Assembly: GCA_020741775.1 (NCBI GenBank)
Contig: DYYG01000001.1
Location: forward strand, 30,794-94,793
Source of the DNA: Methylorubrum populi
Lineage (GTDB): Bacteria; Pseudomonadota; Alphaproteobacteria; Rhizobiales; Beijerinckiaceae
Direction of reading: 5' to 3'
Length of the DNA stretch: 64,000 nucleotides
The position numbers and the translations under genes were made by a program. The first letter of the stretch is position 1. The number at the start of each line of letters is the position of its first letter. The notes beneath the pieces were generated by a model. The model was given only the letters and a program-made list of their open reading frames with translations, did not search any database and was not told where the DNA came from. This document shows positions 27,563-36,730 of this stretch, piece after piece.

Positions 27563-29254
27563 TCAGGCCGCGCGGATCGTCGTGAGAAAACGATCCACTT
27601 CAGCGGAGAGATGTTCCGACTGGCGCGACAATTCACCGGCGGACGAGAGCACCTGGGCTGCGGCGGCTCCCGTATCCTCGGAGGCCCGCGCCACGCCCGA
27701 GATGTTGCCGGTCACTTCCGACGTGCCGGCGGAGGCCTGGGACACGTTGCGCACGATCTCCTGTGTCGCCGCACCCTGCTGCTCGACCGCCGCCGCGATG
27801 CTCGCCGCGACCGCATTGATCTCGCGGATGCGGCCGCCGATCCCGCCGATCGCGGTGACGGCCTGGTCCGTCACGCCCTGCACTTGGCCGATATGCTGAG
27901 CGATGTCCTCCGTGGCGCGCGCGGTCTGGTTGGCCAATTCCTTGACCTCGGCCGCAACCACGGCGAAGCCGCGTCCGGCCTCTCCCGCGCGGGCCGCCTC
28001 GATCGTCGCGTTCAGGGCGAGGAGATTGGTTTGGTTGGCAATGTTGGAGATCATGCCGACCATGGCGCCGATTTGTTCGGCGGCCTGACTGAGTTCCCGC
28101 ACCAATTGCGTGGTGTGGTCCGCCTCTGCCACGGCCGCCTGAGCCAGATCGGCCGAGTTCGACACCTGCCGGCCGATTTCCTGGACCGATACGCCGAGTT
28201 CCTCGGCCGCTGACGCGACGGTGCCGACATTGGCGGCCGCCTCCTCGGCTGCGGCGGCGACCGCCGTGGATTGGCTGGCGGTTTCGGCCGCGGTGGCTGT
28301 CATCTGCTGCGCCGTGGCCTGCAGCTCCGTGGCGGAGGCCGACACCAAGCCGACGACCGAGCCGACGGCGGCCTCGAAGCCACTGGCCAGTTCCAGCATG
28401 GTCCGCTTGCGCTCGGCGGAGGCGGCCTCGTCGGCGATGCGCCGCATTTCGGCCTGCTCGGCCGCCTTCTGGGCCACCATCGTCTTGATGCCTTCGACCG
28501 CGCGGCCCACGGCACCGATCTCGTCGCCGCGCGCCGCTTCACTGATCGTGGCGTCGATCTCGCCCTTCGCCATCCGCTGAAGGATGCGGACCAGATTGCC
28601 CAAGGGGCGCGTGATGCCGGCAATGGACACGAAGATCGCTGCGGCCAGCCCGATCAACATGCCAACGGCGCTGACACTCATCAGGCTATAGCGCGTGGCA
28701 TTGGTCTGTTCCGTCAGCTGATCGGAGCTTTGCTCCATATAGGCCGCGATATCGTCGGCCAGCTTGCCGCCCTCGGCGACCATGGCCGAAAAGGTCGGAT
28801 CGATCGCGCGGTGAACGAGATCGATCGCCTCGGCATTCTGGTTCATGGTGCCGAGACGGAGAACCTCGGTGACATTCGTCACGAAGCTTTCGATGCGGGC
28901 CGTCTGTTCTTCAATACGGGGTCCGAATGTCGGGGCTTGCTTCTTCAGATCCGCCACGGCCTGCCGCATGAACGGCACCGCGGCCCGGAAGCCCTCGTGG
29001 GCGGCCTTCATCTGCTGTTCGTCGGTCTCGGCAATGGTCCGATAGACCCAATAGTTGAGTTCGAAGATCAGCCGATTGGTCCGGCGCGCGCTGGAGACGG
29101 CCTTGGCTTCACGGACAATAAAGAGGCTATAGGCATCGTCGATGGTGCTCATGCGTGCTTGAGCATACCAGATGCATCCCCCGACGATCACCGTAATCAG
29201 GCCGATGACGCCGATCAGCTTGGTGAGTATCTTGAAACGCGCCATCATGAACAT
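27563..29254 (-). CDS. methyl-accepting chemotaxis protein
   Basis: 563-aa inner-membrane chemoreceptor. It has an N-terminal membrane helix ([20 protein letters not shown]), a helical periplasmic sensor of about 150 aa (four-helix-bundle type, starting [20 protein letters not shown]), a second helix (about 190-212), HAMP ([20 protein letters not shown], about 213-265) and the signalling domain with the conserved hairpin tip [24 protein letters not shown] (read in two parts, about 415-440). The C-terminus (FLTTIRAA) has no CheR/CheB-tethering pentapeptide. No chemotaxis genes are adjacent. A 14-bp palindrome lies about 50 bp upstream. Confidence 0.92.
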   Translation of the reverse strand: MFMMARFKILTKLIGVIGLITVIVGGCIWYAQARMSTIDDAYSLFIVREAKAVSSARRTNRLIFELNYWVYRTIAETDEQQMKAAHEGFRAAVPFMRQAVADLKKQAPTFGPRIEEQTARIESFVTNVTEVLRLGTMNQNAEAIDLVHRAIDPTFSAMVAEGGKLADDIAAYMEQSSDQLTEQTNATRYSLMSVSAVGMLIGLAAAIFVSIAGITRPLGNLVRILQRMAKGEIDATISEAARGDEIGAVGRAVEGIKTMVAQKAAEQAEMRRIADEAASAERKRTMLELASGFEAAVGSVVGLVSASATELQATAQQMTATAAETASQSTAVAAAAEEAAANVGTVASAAEELGVSVQEIGRQVSNSADLAQAAVAEADHTTQLVRELSQAAEQIGAMVGMISNIANQTNLLALNATIEAARAGEAGRGFAVVAAEVKELANQTARATEDIAQHIGQVQGVTDQAVTAIGGIGGRIREINAVAASIAAAVEQQGAATQEIVRNVSQASAGTSEVTGNISGVARASEDTGAAAAQVLSSAGELSRQSEHLSAEVDRFLTTIRAA

Positions 29255-29833
29255 TGCAGTTGCCTCTGCTGGGACAAGCCGAGGGGTATCAAAAGATAAT
29301 TAACATAACATATATGTTACTGGAAATGAGTGTGAATTTCGGTATGACATGCCCTTTGCGCATGAATTGACCGCTTCAGCCTGAAGTGCTGGCATGTCGA
29401 ACGTTCACGTCAAGACGAGAGTGCTGTCTTCCGAAGTGAAGAGCGATTAGACAAAAGAAGACGCGGCAAAGCAATTTCGAGCGATGCGGGCTTGATACGG
29501 TCACACCGTATACGGCTCTCGCTGTTGCAGGGCGTCTGCTCGACCCCCCGAGGAAGTGTCGCTCACACCATGCCTGCCGCCCCGCCGCGCGGTCCATGGC
29601 CGCGCGTCCCGTGAGGGGCGCTCAGATCCTGTTCGAGCCGTTGATGCCGGCGTTCATGATGCTCCTCATGCCGAGGAGCTGCGCCGGCAGCCTCGACGCC
29701 CGTCGCGGCGCGTCCCCCAGCGGAGGAAGGCCATGGGCTCGACCGGTCCGGGGCGCTTCGAGGCGCAAAGCTTCGCTCGGCGCCTCGGCAGGAGGAAAGC
29801 GGGTTTTACCCTGCGCCTGAGCCCAGACGGGTC
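29255..29833. other. 579-bp gap between the chemoreceptor and corA genes
   Basis: The right boundary is the 3' end of corA, so only the chemoreceptor promoter is expected. The region holds the palindrome at 29306-29319 and, near 29757-29790, an inverted pair CGAGGCGC / GCGCCTCG shortly past the corA end (a possible terminator). Open frames here are Arg/Pro-rich and not convincing genes. Confidence 0.45.
29306..29319. promoter_or_regulatory. perfect 14-bp palindrome upstream of the chemoreceptor
   Basis: TAACATATATGTTA, in an AT-rich pocket 52 bp upstream of the chemoreceptor start codon. It could be a repressor site or simply an AT-rich promoter element. Confidence 0.4.
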
Positions 29834-30839
29834 TCAGAGCCACTTCTTCCAGCGGAAGAGCACGTAGGGCAGCACCGCGGCCACCACCATCATGCCGACC
29901 GCGACGGGATAGCCGAAATGCCATTCGAGCTCCGGCATGGTCTTGAAGTTCATGCCGTAGATCGAGGCGATCAGGGTCGGCGGCATGAACACCACTGCCA
30001 TGACCGAGAACAGCTTGATGATGTTGTTCTGCTCGAGGTTCACGAGGCCCAGCGTCGCGTCGAGCAGGAACTGGATCTTGGCCGAGATGAAGGTCGCGTG
30101 CTCCTCCAGCGATTGCAGGTCGCGCAGGGTGGAGCGCACGTCCTCGCGCAATTCCCGCGGGGCCTTGGCCGTGCGGTAGGTGGCCGAGAGCGAGAGCAGG
30201 ATGCGCTCCATCGAGACGAGGCTCTCGCGCTGCTTCGAGATCAGGTCGCCGTGCCGGCCGAGGGCCCGCAGCGTGTCCTGGAGGGCGGTGTTGCGGGCGG
30301 AGGGATCGCCCTTGTCCTCGAAGATTTTTCGCGAGAGCCGGTCGATCCGCTCGCCCTGGAGCTGGAGGACGTCGGCCGCGCGGTCGATCACCGCCTCGAT
30401 CAGCCCGGCCAGGATCGACTCGCCGGAGACCGAACTCGACGGGCCGTTGCCCGTCGCCCGGCCGGCGCGCTGGGTGTACATGCGGAAGGATTGCGGCTCC
30501 TCGTAGCGCACGGTGATGAGCCGGTTGTCGCGCAGGATGAAGGTGATGCCGGCCAGGCCCGGCTCCTCGGAATCGCTGACGCGGGAGAGCACCCGGCCGG
30601 TCATGTAGCGGGCGCCCGCCTCGACATAGAGCAGTTCGGAGGGCTCGATGTCCTTCATCTCCTCCCGGGTCGGCACGGTGATGCCGAGGAAGGATTCGAC
30701 CTTCACCTCCTCCTCCCGTGTCGGGCGGACGAGGTCGAGCCAGACCGTGTCCTCCGGAATCGGCTCCTGCAGGTCGAGGTAGCGGCGCTCCAGCACCGTC
30801 TGAATGTCGCCCGCGACGGGCTTGTGCGTGAAGATCAAG
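29834..30839 (-). CDS. corA: CorA family magnesium/cobalt transporter
   Basis: Inner-membrane divalent-cation channel. A long cytosolic N-terminal domain with extended helices ends in two C-terminal membrane helices; the selectivity signature GMN is present in IYGMNFKTMPELEWHFG, and the tail RWKKWL is basic. The frame is open to ATG 30967, but that overlaps the upstream SDR gene by about 100 bp. TTG 30839 (reading MIFTHKPVAG) starts 25 bp after the SDR stop and gives the usual CorA N-terminus, 335 aa, so I prefer it. Last gene of the ech-SDR-SDR-corA run. Confidence 0.85.
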
Positions 30840-30863
30840 GGCGTGCGACCTGAAGGAGAAGCC

Positions 30864-31727
30864 TCAATCCAGCGCCCCGGGAGGCGCGACGCTTGTCTCC
30901 GGCACGAAGAAGTCCGGCGCAAGCGGGACCCCCGCTGTGACGCGATATTTTGAAAACTCCGTGACACCCTCCTCGGCCAGGAAGGTGTCGTCGATCAGGA
31001 AGCGCCCGGTGATGCCGCGCGCATCCTTCAGGAACAGGGCGTGGGCGGCGTCCGCCACGATCTCCGGCGTGCGGCTCGCCTGCATCAGCGCGTCGCCGCC
31101 GAGCAGGTTCTGCACCGCCGCCGTGGCGATGGTGGTGCGCGGCCACAGGGCGTTGACGGCGATGCCCCGGCTCCGCAACTCCCCCGCCAGCCCGAGCACG
31201 CAGAGCGACATGCCGAACTTGGCCATCGTATAGGCCAGATGCGGCGCGAACCACTTCTCCGCCATGTCGAGGGGCGGCGAGAGCATCAGGATATGCGGGT
31301 TTTCCGCCTTCTCCAGATAGGGAATCGCGTATTTGCTGACCATGTAGGTGCCGCGCGTGTTGATCTGATGCATCAGATCGAAGCGCTTCATCTCGGTCTT
31401 GGGCGTGTTCGACAGCGAGATCGCGCTGGCATTGTTGACCACGATGTCGAGGCCGCCGAACGTGTTCGCGGTCCGGTCGAGGGCGTCCTTCACCGCCTCC
31501 TCGTCGCGGACATCCACCACCAGCGGCAGCGCCTTGCCCCCTGCCCGCTCGATCTGCTCGGCGGCGGTGAAGATCGTGCCCTCCAGCTTCGGATGCGGCT
31601 CGGCGGTCTTGGCGGCGATGGCGATGTTGGCGCCGTCGCGGGCCGCCCGCAGGCCGATGGCCAGCCCGATGCCCCGCGAGGCGCCGGTGATGAACAGGGT
31701 TTTTCCGGCCAGGCTGCTGTCACTCAT
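30864..31727 (-). CDS. SDR family oxidoreductase, HSDL2-like
   Basis: 287-aa SDR. It has the cofactor motif FITGASRGIGLAIGLRAARDG (in two parts, about 12-32), then AAKTAEPHPKLEGTI, a segment typical of the hydroxysteroid-dehydrogenase-like 2 group, NNASAIS (about 99-105) and the catalytic YTMAKFGMS. It overlaps the upstream SDR by ATGA (31724-31727), so the two are coupled. The enoyl-CoA hydratase in the same unit suggests lipid or acyl-CoA metabolism. Confidence 0.87.
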   Translation of the reverse strand: MSDSSLAGKTLFITGASRGIGLAIGLRAARDGANIAIAAKTAEPHPKLEGTIFTAAEQIERAGGKALPLVVDVRDEEAVKDALDRTANTFGGLDIVVNNASAISLSNTPKTEMKRFDLMHQINTRGTYMVSKYAIPYLEKAENPHILMLSPPLDMAEKWFAPHLAYTMAKFGMSLCVLGLAGELRSRGIAVNALWPRTTIATAAVQNLLGGDALMQASRTPEIVADAAHALFLKDARGITGRFLIDDTFLAEEGVTEFSKYRVTAGVPLAPDFFVPETSVAPPGALD

Positions 31728-32590
31728 GCGATATCCCCTCCTGCGTCCCCTGCTGCGATCCGGAATCGCTCCGGCTGGCGTCCGTCGTCGTCGGTGAAGC
31801 CGTAGGCGCGGGCGAGGTCGCCGACATGGAGCGTCCGCCCGGCCCGGTCCAGCACGGCCGGATCGGCGGCGAGCGCGGCCAGCGCCCGGCCGGCATAGAG
31901 CGGGCTCTCGGTGGCCAGAGCCTCTTGGCCCACATCGCGCACCCGCTCGGTGGCGACGAAGCCCGGCGACAGCGACAGGGCGCACACCCCGTGCGGAGAA
32001 AGCTCCTGCGCGCAGGCATAGGCGAGGCGGTTGGTCACCGCCTTGGCGAGGTCGTAATAGAGATCGCCGAGATAGCCCTCCCCCGTGCCGAAGGAGGCGA
32101 AGGCGATCAGGCCGGAGCCCGCCGACACCATGGCCGGCGCCACCGCGCGGGCCAGCAGCAGCCCCGGATAGGGCCCCGTGCCCAGGAAGCGCGAAAACGG
32201 CTCGGCCGAGCGCCGCCAGAACGGCGTACCCCAGGCGGCGCCGTCGGGGTAGCGCTCGCCGTCGAACCCCTCGTTGCCGCCCCAGACGCTGGAGGCCGCC
32301 ACATCGATCCGGCCGAAGCGGCGGAGGGTCCAGTGCACCAGTTCGTCCACCGCCCGCTCGCTGGTGTGGTCGCACAGGTAAGGGTGGCCCTCGCCCCCCG
32401 CCGCATCGACGGCGCGGGCGGTGTCCTCGATCGCCTCCGGGCGCGTCTCGGTGCGCCGGCCGGTCTCGGAGGAGCGGGCGGTGACGATCACCGTCGCCCC
32501 CGCCTCGCCCAGGCCCCGGGCCAGCCCGCGCCCGACCCCGCGCGACGCCCCGGCCACGAGGCAGATCTTTCCACGCAGGGGCAGCGCCAT
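31724..32590 (-). CDS. SDR family oxidoreductase
   Basis: 288-aa SDR of the DHRS1-like type: LVAGASRGVGRGLARGLGEAG (in two parts), then TARSSETG, SSVWGGNEGFD in the middle, and YYDLAKAVTNRLAYA with the catalytic Tyr and Lys. The C-terminal extension (HVGDLARAYGFTDDDGRQPE) matches the group. The start is 7 bp past the end of the enoyl-CoA hydratase gene. Confidence 0.85.
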   Translation of the reverse strand: MALPLRGKICLVAGASRGVGRGLARGLGEAGATVIVTARSSETGRRTETRPEAIEDTARAVDAAGGEGHPYLCDHTSERAVDELVHWTLRRFGRIDVAASSVWGGNEGFDGERYPDGAAWGTPFWRRSAEPFSRFLGTGPYPGLLLARAVAPAMVSAGSGLIAFASFGTGEGYLGDLYYDLAKAVTNRLAYACAQELSPHGVCALSLSPGFVATERVRDVGQEALATESPLYAGRALAALAADPAVLDRAGRTLHVGDLARAYGFTDDDGRQPERFRIAAGDAGGDIA

Positions 32591-32597
32591 GGAGGCG

Positions 32598-33359
32598 TCA
32601 GGCCTTGGTGAGAAAGCGGGCGAGGCGCGCCTGCGTCTCGGGATCGCGCAGGCCCGCCTCGAAGGCCTGCGCCTCCGCCTCGATCGCCGCCTCGACCGCG
32701 GCCTGATCGCCGCGCATCAGGGCGCGGCTCGCCTGCACGGCCTGGCGCGGCAGGGCGGCGAGCCGGGTGGCTTGCGCCAGCGCGTGCTCCTCCAGCAGAT
32801 CGGAGGGCACCAGGGCATTGGCGAGCCCGAGGGAAACGGCCGCGTCGCCGTCGAACGGGTCGGAGAGCAGCAGCAGCGCCGAGGCCCGGGCGAGCCCGAT
32901 CCGGCGCGGCAGCAGGAAGCTCGCGGCCGCCTCCGGCACCACCCCGAGTTCCACGAACGGCATGCGGAAGCGCGCCTGCGGCCCGACATAGACGAGGTCG
33001 CAATGCAGCGTCAGCGTGGTGCCGACGCCGATGGCGAGCCCGTCCACCGCCGCGACCATCGGCGTGCGGGTGCGGGCGAGCTGCCGGATGAAGCGCAGGG
33101 CCGGCATCTCCGAAAAAGCGTCCCGCGGCGCCGTGCCGGCGGAGAAGAAGTCGGCGAGGTCGTTGCCGGCGGTGAAGGCGCCGGGCAGGCCGGCGAACAC
33201 CACCGCCCCGATCTGCTGGGAGGCGTCGTCGGCCCCTTCCAGGGCGGTGCGGGCAGCGTCGTACATCGCGCCGGTCAGGGCGTTCTTCTTCGCCGGACGG
33301 TTCCAGCGGATCAGCCGGACACCGCCCGGACGGTCCTCGATGGTGACGTGCTCGGTCAT
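32598..33359 (-). CDS. enoyl-CoA hydratase/isomerase family protein
   Basis: 253-aa crotonase-fold protein. Oxyanion-hole elements are FAGLPGAFTAGNDLADF (about 54-70) and the helix DGLAIGVGTTLTLHCDLVYVG (in two parts, about 105-125), followed by ARFRMPFVELGVVPEA with the usual Glu near the active site. Exact reaction is undefined. It is first of four closely spaced minus-strand genes: crotonase, two SDRs and corA. Confidence 0.88.
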   Translation of the reverse strand: MTEHVTIEDRPGGVRLIRWNRPAKKNALTGAMYDAARTALEGADDASQQIGAVVFAGLPGAFTAGNDLADFFSAGTAPRDAFSEMPALRFIRQLARTRTPMVAAVDGLAIGVGTTLTLHCDLVYVGPQARFRMPFVELGVVPEAAASFLLPRRIGLARASALLLLSDPFDGDAAVSLGLANALVPSDLLEEHALAQATRLAALPRQAVQASRALMRGDQAAVEAAIEAEAQAFEAGLRDPETQARLARFLTKA

Positions 33360-33547
33360 GCGGTCCCGCCCCGGCGTGTTTTTGGATCCTGCGCGTGGGC
33401 CCTACCCTTCCGCCGACGGCCTCGCTTTGTCGAGGGGAGCCGGTGACGCCGGGCCTGGGATCGTCGCCCCCGCCGGAATCACGCGACCGTGACGGTGCCG
33501 ATGTCGCAGCCGCGAAACTTGGCGGCGGACGCGCCGGATGACGGGCT

Positions 33548-33991
33548 ATGTGGTCCCTCTACGCTCTCACCATCGTCGCCGGTCTCGCCAACGCGATCCA
33601 GCCGGGACAGAACGCGACTCTGTCGAAGTCGCTCGGCCTGCCGGTCACGGCGGGCCTGCTGACGCTCCTCGTCAGCACCAGCGTCCTGCTCGTGGGCGGC
33701 CTCGCCCTCGGCAAGCTCGAACTCCCCACCGGCCAGCAGCTCGGACAGGTGCCGTGGTGGGCGTGGTTCGGCGGGTTCTTGAGCGTTCTGCTGATCCTGG
33801 CCCAGCTCTACGCCTCCCCCGCCATCGGCGCCGCGAGCTTTTTGGGAATCATCGTGACGGTCGGCGTGGTGGTCTCGCTGGTGCTCGACCATTTCGGCTG
33901 GGTCGGGTTTCAGGTGCATCCGGCGAGCCTTTGGCGGGTTGCCGGGGCGGTTTTGATGGTGATCGGCGTGGGATTGGTGGCGGTGTTTTAG
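33548..33991 (+). CDS. DMT family transporter (YdcZ/DUF606 type)
   Basis: 147-aa membrane protein of the small multidrug/EamA-related DUF606 family, with about five hydrophobic helices and the family N-terminus LANAIQPGQNATLSKSLG (about 13-30). Many members occur as fused or paired repeats; this one is a single-repeat form that would have to dimerise. Its stop codon lies inside the left edge of palindromic repeat copy B. Substrate unknown. Confidence 0.82.
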   Translation: MWSLYALTIVAGLANAIQPGQNATLSKSLGLPVTAGLLTLLVSTSVLLVGGLALGKLELPTGQQLGQVPWWAWFGGFLSVLLILAQLYASPAIGAASFLGIIVTVGVVVSLVLDHFGWVGFQVHPASLWRVAGAVLMVIGVGLVAVF

Positions 33992-34073
33992 TGTCTCTCA
34001 CAAAACTCCCGCTGCACGGTCGCGGCCAGAGAGGACAGGATGCAGAATCGGGAGCTTTGTGAGGCACTCTTAG
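33987..34073. repeat. ~90-bp palindromic repeat, copy B (reverse orientation)
   Basis: Terminal inverted repeats CTCACAAAACTCCCG (33997-34011) and CGGGAGCTTTGTGAG (34049-34063) match in 14 of 15 positions. Read on the minus strand it aligns with copy A: GGCCGCGACCGTGCAGCGG, then GAGTTTTGTGAGAGACACT. The TAG stop of the DMT gene (33989-33991) is part of its edge, so the element may supply the gene's end. Confidence 0.8.
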
Positions 34074-34122
34074 CCCCGGCCAGGACGGGAACCTGCATGA
34101 CGTCGACGGCGCGGGGCGGGGT

Positions 34123-35265
34123 TCAACTGCGGGTGGACGGGCAGGTGAGCGTATCGAGGCGCGTGATCAGCACCGCGAGTTCGCTCTGACGCACAATCCC
34201 GAGTTTGGCGAAGCACGAACGAAGGTGCACGCGCGCAGTGCCTTCGGCGATGCGGAGCACCGATGCGGCGGTGCGCGGCGAATGCCCCCTCCCAACGAGT
34301 TGAGCGAGGCGTGCCTCGGCATGGCTCAAGCCCAGTTGCACAAGCAGCTCTTCGATGTCCGGATGAGCTGGGGCGAACACATCGTACAGGAAGAGCAGTG
34401 CGCCTCCCCGTCCCGTGTCGGCGGGGGAGAGCGCGGTTTCGGTGCAGCGGAGAGGAAGAACTTCCACAAGAAGTGGATGGCCCTCCCTGACCGGTCGAAG
34501 CATCATGTTGAGAGAGGCCGAGATGATGCCGCCCGGCCGCGCTGCGACGAGCAGGCGCTCGAACCGCTCGCGGTCGCCCGGATACAGGGCGTGAAGATGC
34601 TGATCGCCGTCTTGCCGCAGATAGTTTCTGAAGAAGCGTCCCGCGATGGAATTGATGTTGCGAACGCGGCTGGCACCATCAAGCACAATGGTACCGAAGC
34701 TGAGGCGTTCGAACCCTACCGTTAAATCGACCGCTTGGTCGCGCGCATCGCTCAAGGCCGTGCCCAGCGTGAAGGCTCGCGCCACATGCGGTGTCAGCAG
34801 ATGAAGGCGCTCAATCTCTTCGGTTGAGTAAGGTCCCTGTTCCTGATTTTTGAATACAACGATTGAATATAAGTTTTGGTCGCGTGGGTCGATGAACAGG
34901 CACGCGGCGAGGTCGCCCAGATGATAAGTCTGGCAGAATATTTGAAAGAAAGCATCGGAGTGCCTGTTCTCGAACTTGATCAGATCGCTCTCTCGAAGAA
35001 CGAGACCGTTGTGAAGGAGGAACGTTTTCGCCGCCGCTGCCCAAGAGGCCTGTTGCCACCAAACGCTGCGGTACGCGGCATGAGCCTCGGCGGGCGAGTC
35101 CGATGCGATGATGTGAGCGGAACGTCGCTCATCTTGAGGAACGAGCGCGGAGCCGTGGGCCCCGACGGCACTGGCAACCTGAGCGAGAATCCTGGGCCAA
35201 GCTTCAAAATCGAACGCGGCCGCGTAGCAGGCTTCGATCAGGGCAATGATCTTGGGCTCGCTCAT
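34123..35265 (-). CDS. LuxR-type transcriptional regulator
   Basis: 380-aa regulator with a C-terminal LuxR/GerE helix-turn-helix (LSHAEARLAQLVGRGHSPRTAA, in two parts, then GTARVHLRSCFAKLGIVRQSELA). The N-terminal 300 aa contain a PAS/GAF-like sensor region (LSFGTIVLDGASRVRNINSIA, read in two parts) and not a recognisable autoinducer-binding domain. ATG 35265 (MSEPKIIALIEACYAAAF) is preferred over the upstream in-frame ATG because the extension crosses a low-complexity stretch. A small secreted peptide gene lies just upstream on the same strand. Confidence 0.82.
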   Translation of the reverse strand: MSEPKIIALIEACYAAAFDFEAWPRILAQVASAVGAHGSALVPQDERRSAHIIASDSPAEAHAAYRSVWWQQASWAAAAKTFLLHNGLVLRESDLIKFENRHSDAFFQIFCQTYHLGDLAACLFIDPRDQNLYSIVVFKNQEQGPYSTEEIERLHLLTPHVARAFTLGTALSDARDQAVDLTVGFERLSFGTIVLDGASRVRNINSIAGRFFRNYLRQDGDQHLHALYPGDRERFERLLVAARPGGIISASLNMMLRPVREGHPLLVEVLPLRCTETALSPADTGRGGALLFLYDVFAPAHPDIEELLVQLGLSHAEARLAQLVGRGHSPRTAASVLRIAEGTARVHLRSCFAKLGIVRQSELAVLITRLDTLTCPSTRS

Positions 35266-35359
35266 GAATTTTGGCTCTGTTACAACAATTATGCGTTGAA
35301 GCCGCCAAATCCACGCTGCGATATTAGCATATACCCAGTGGCATAGAATTCGATGCGTC

Positions 35360-35399
35360 GGACCGGCCGCAGATCCATGACTGCGCGCCGGCCCGGTCC
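35360..35399. terminator. possible terminator after the small secreted peptide gene
   Basis: GGACCGG (35360-35366) and CCGGTCC (35393-35399) with further GC-rich pairing inside, starting 5 bp past the end of the peptide gene. There is no T run on the minus strand, so confidence is modest. Confidence 0.4.
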
Positions 35400-35404
35400 G
35401 GGTG

Positions 35405-35644
35405 TTAATTGACTTCGCCATGAAGCGAATTTTGCCACATGATGGCTTGGTTTACGTTCAGGGCCGTTGGGTCGAGCGGAGCCAGTACGGGCATGGTCAT
35501 GCCGGGTTGCAAGCCCGGTGTCACACGCCCGGAGAGAGGCTTGCTGACTTGCTGTTTGCGCATTTGGCCGGCCTGTGCCGGCTCGGCTTGGCTCAAGGCC
35601 AGGGACAGCACGAGTGTTGCAGCGACTGAGCAGAACTTGATCAT
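35405..35644 (-). CDS. small secreted protein, unknown
   Basis: 79 aa from ATG 35644: MIKFCSVAATLVLSLALSQAEPAQAG is a textbook signal peptide, and the mature part of about 50 aa (GQMRKQQVSKPLSGRVTPGLQPGMTMPVLAPLD, in two parts, ending LHGEVN) has no Cys and is Pro/Met-rich. Not recognised. A GAGAGT sequence precedes the start. It lies upstream of, and in the same direction as, the LuxR-type regulator. Confidence 0.55.
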   Translation of the reverse strand: MIKFCSVAATLVLSLALSQAEPAQAGQMRKQQVSKPLSGRVTPGLQPGMTMPVLAPLDPTALNVNQAIMWQNSLHGEVN

Positions 35645-36374
35645 CTCACTCTCCACTTGGCTGATGGAGAGCTGCAGAATCGGTGGACCGGCTCGAATTG
35701 TAATACCACAAACAGGGTAGGGTCGGCGGTCGTCGATCGGAAGTGCGCAGGGCTTGCAGTATCAAGCTGATTGACGGCCTATCATTTGATTCAAATTGCT
35801 TTTCTGTAGTTTTGACATCAGGATGTGAGCACTGTTTGTTTGGGAGTTTTTCGAGGTACTCCCAATAAATGTCTTTTGCCGAAGCTGCTTCATCGGCTTG
35901 AGGCGGCGGAGCCGGCTTCGCGCGGATGCCCTATCGGCTCGGCGCTACGGTCTTCGGTCAAGCGACGTTTGCAATTGACATCATAGGCCTAAAATCCTAC
36001 AACCGCACCCACTCACCTCCCGAATCATTCGGGGGAGCGTCTTCGGTGACCGGCCGGGGAGGCTCGTGGGGAGGTGGGGCGGTTCCCGCGTCGGTGGCCC
36101 GGTCGCCATTGCCTCGGGCGCTGCGCGCGACGCAACGCCGTCTCGGGATGGGGCCGTAGGCCGTCTCGGGCGAGCGCCCAGGAACAACCGGAGCCGGGCC
36201 CACTACGAGGTCCGGCGCGGACGAAACCGCTGGGGCCGGCCTTGGCCGAGGCGCCTCACCCCTCACCGGGTGGCGCGCCGGAGAGCACCGGGGCCCGCCG
36301 ATCCGGGGTCGATGCCGGCGAGAAGAGCCGTGACGCCAAAACGGAAGGGGGCGGAAAAAAGCCTCTCCCCTTCC

Positions 36375-36435
36375 GCGGGACGCCGGGAGACCGGCAGAAT
36401 TGAGAAACAAATCCGGAGGTCTCGCGGCGTCCCGC
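36375..36435. repeat. 18-bp imperfect inverted repeat
   Basis: Arm 36375-36392 (GCGGGACGCCGGGAGACC) pairs with 36418-36435 with one mismatch, around a 25-base AT-richer loop. Just to its left lies GGAAGGGG...CCCCTTCC. Together they could form a structured RNA or a mobile palindromic element; no gene ends here. Confidence 0.55.
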
Positions 36436-36581
36436 GTCCCCCTCAGGATGGTTCGATGTCGAACCCGCCGGCCGATCGGCCAGCCATCCTCCGGGCCCGC
36501 CTTGTCGGGCCGCGGGGGTCGAGGTGTTGCAACAGGCTGTTTGACCGGTTGGGGAGACGGGCGCGGCGCGTCCTGAACTCG

Positions 36582-36714
36582 CCCTCATCCTGAGGTGCCG
36601 GCGCGCAGCGGCGGCCTCGAAGGATGTTCCAGAGGCCGCGCGGGATCGGCGCGGGATCGGCGCGGGATCGGGAAGACCCTTCGAGGCCGCTTTCGCGGCA
36701 CCTCAGGGTGAGGG
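36582..36714. repeat. CCTCATCCTGAGG-type inverted repeat with a 3x11-bp tandem core
   Basis: Arms CCCTCATCCTGAGGTGCCG...GCGGCCTCGAAGGATGTTCC (36582-36630) and its approximate complement (36671-36714) flank a core with three exact copies of CGCGGGATCGG (36639-36649, 36650-36660, 36661-36671). Similar CCTCA-rich palindromes are common intergenic repeats in Rhizobiales. It ends 16 bp past the kdsD stop and could serve as its transcription end. Confidence 0.75.
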
Positions 36715-36730
36715 GGCGGGGACGGCAGCC

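Larger units (their letters stand above)
35645..36730. other. 1.1-kb region without a gene, rich in inverted repeats
   Basis: No convincing CDS. It contains an AT-rich part with a hairpin TTGGGAGT/ACTCCCAA (35840-35847 and 35858-35865), a short palindromic CCCGAATCATTCGGG (about 36020), an 18-bp inverted repeat (36375-36435) and the large CCTCATCCTGAGG-type repeat (36582-36714). The open frames over 35.9-36.6 kb are Arg/Pro/Gly-rich on both strands, as expected for random GC-rich DNA. Confidence 0.5.

Noticed and set aside
29556..29867. Small plus-strand gene before corA
   Set aside because: Low-complexity Arg/Pro/Gly translation, no ribosome site, and its end overlaps the corA 3' end in antisense.
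36066..36593. Protein-coding genes in 36.0-36.6 kb
   Set aside because: Overlapping open frames on both strands are all Arg/Pro/Gly-rich, the usual appearance of random very GC-rich DNA, and the segment contains inverted repeats.
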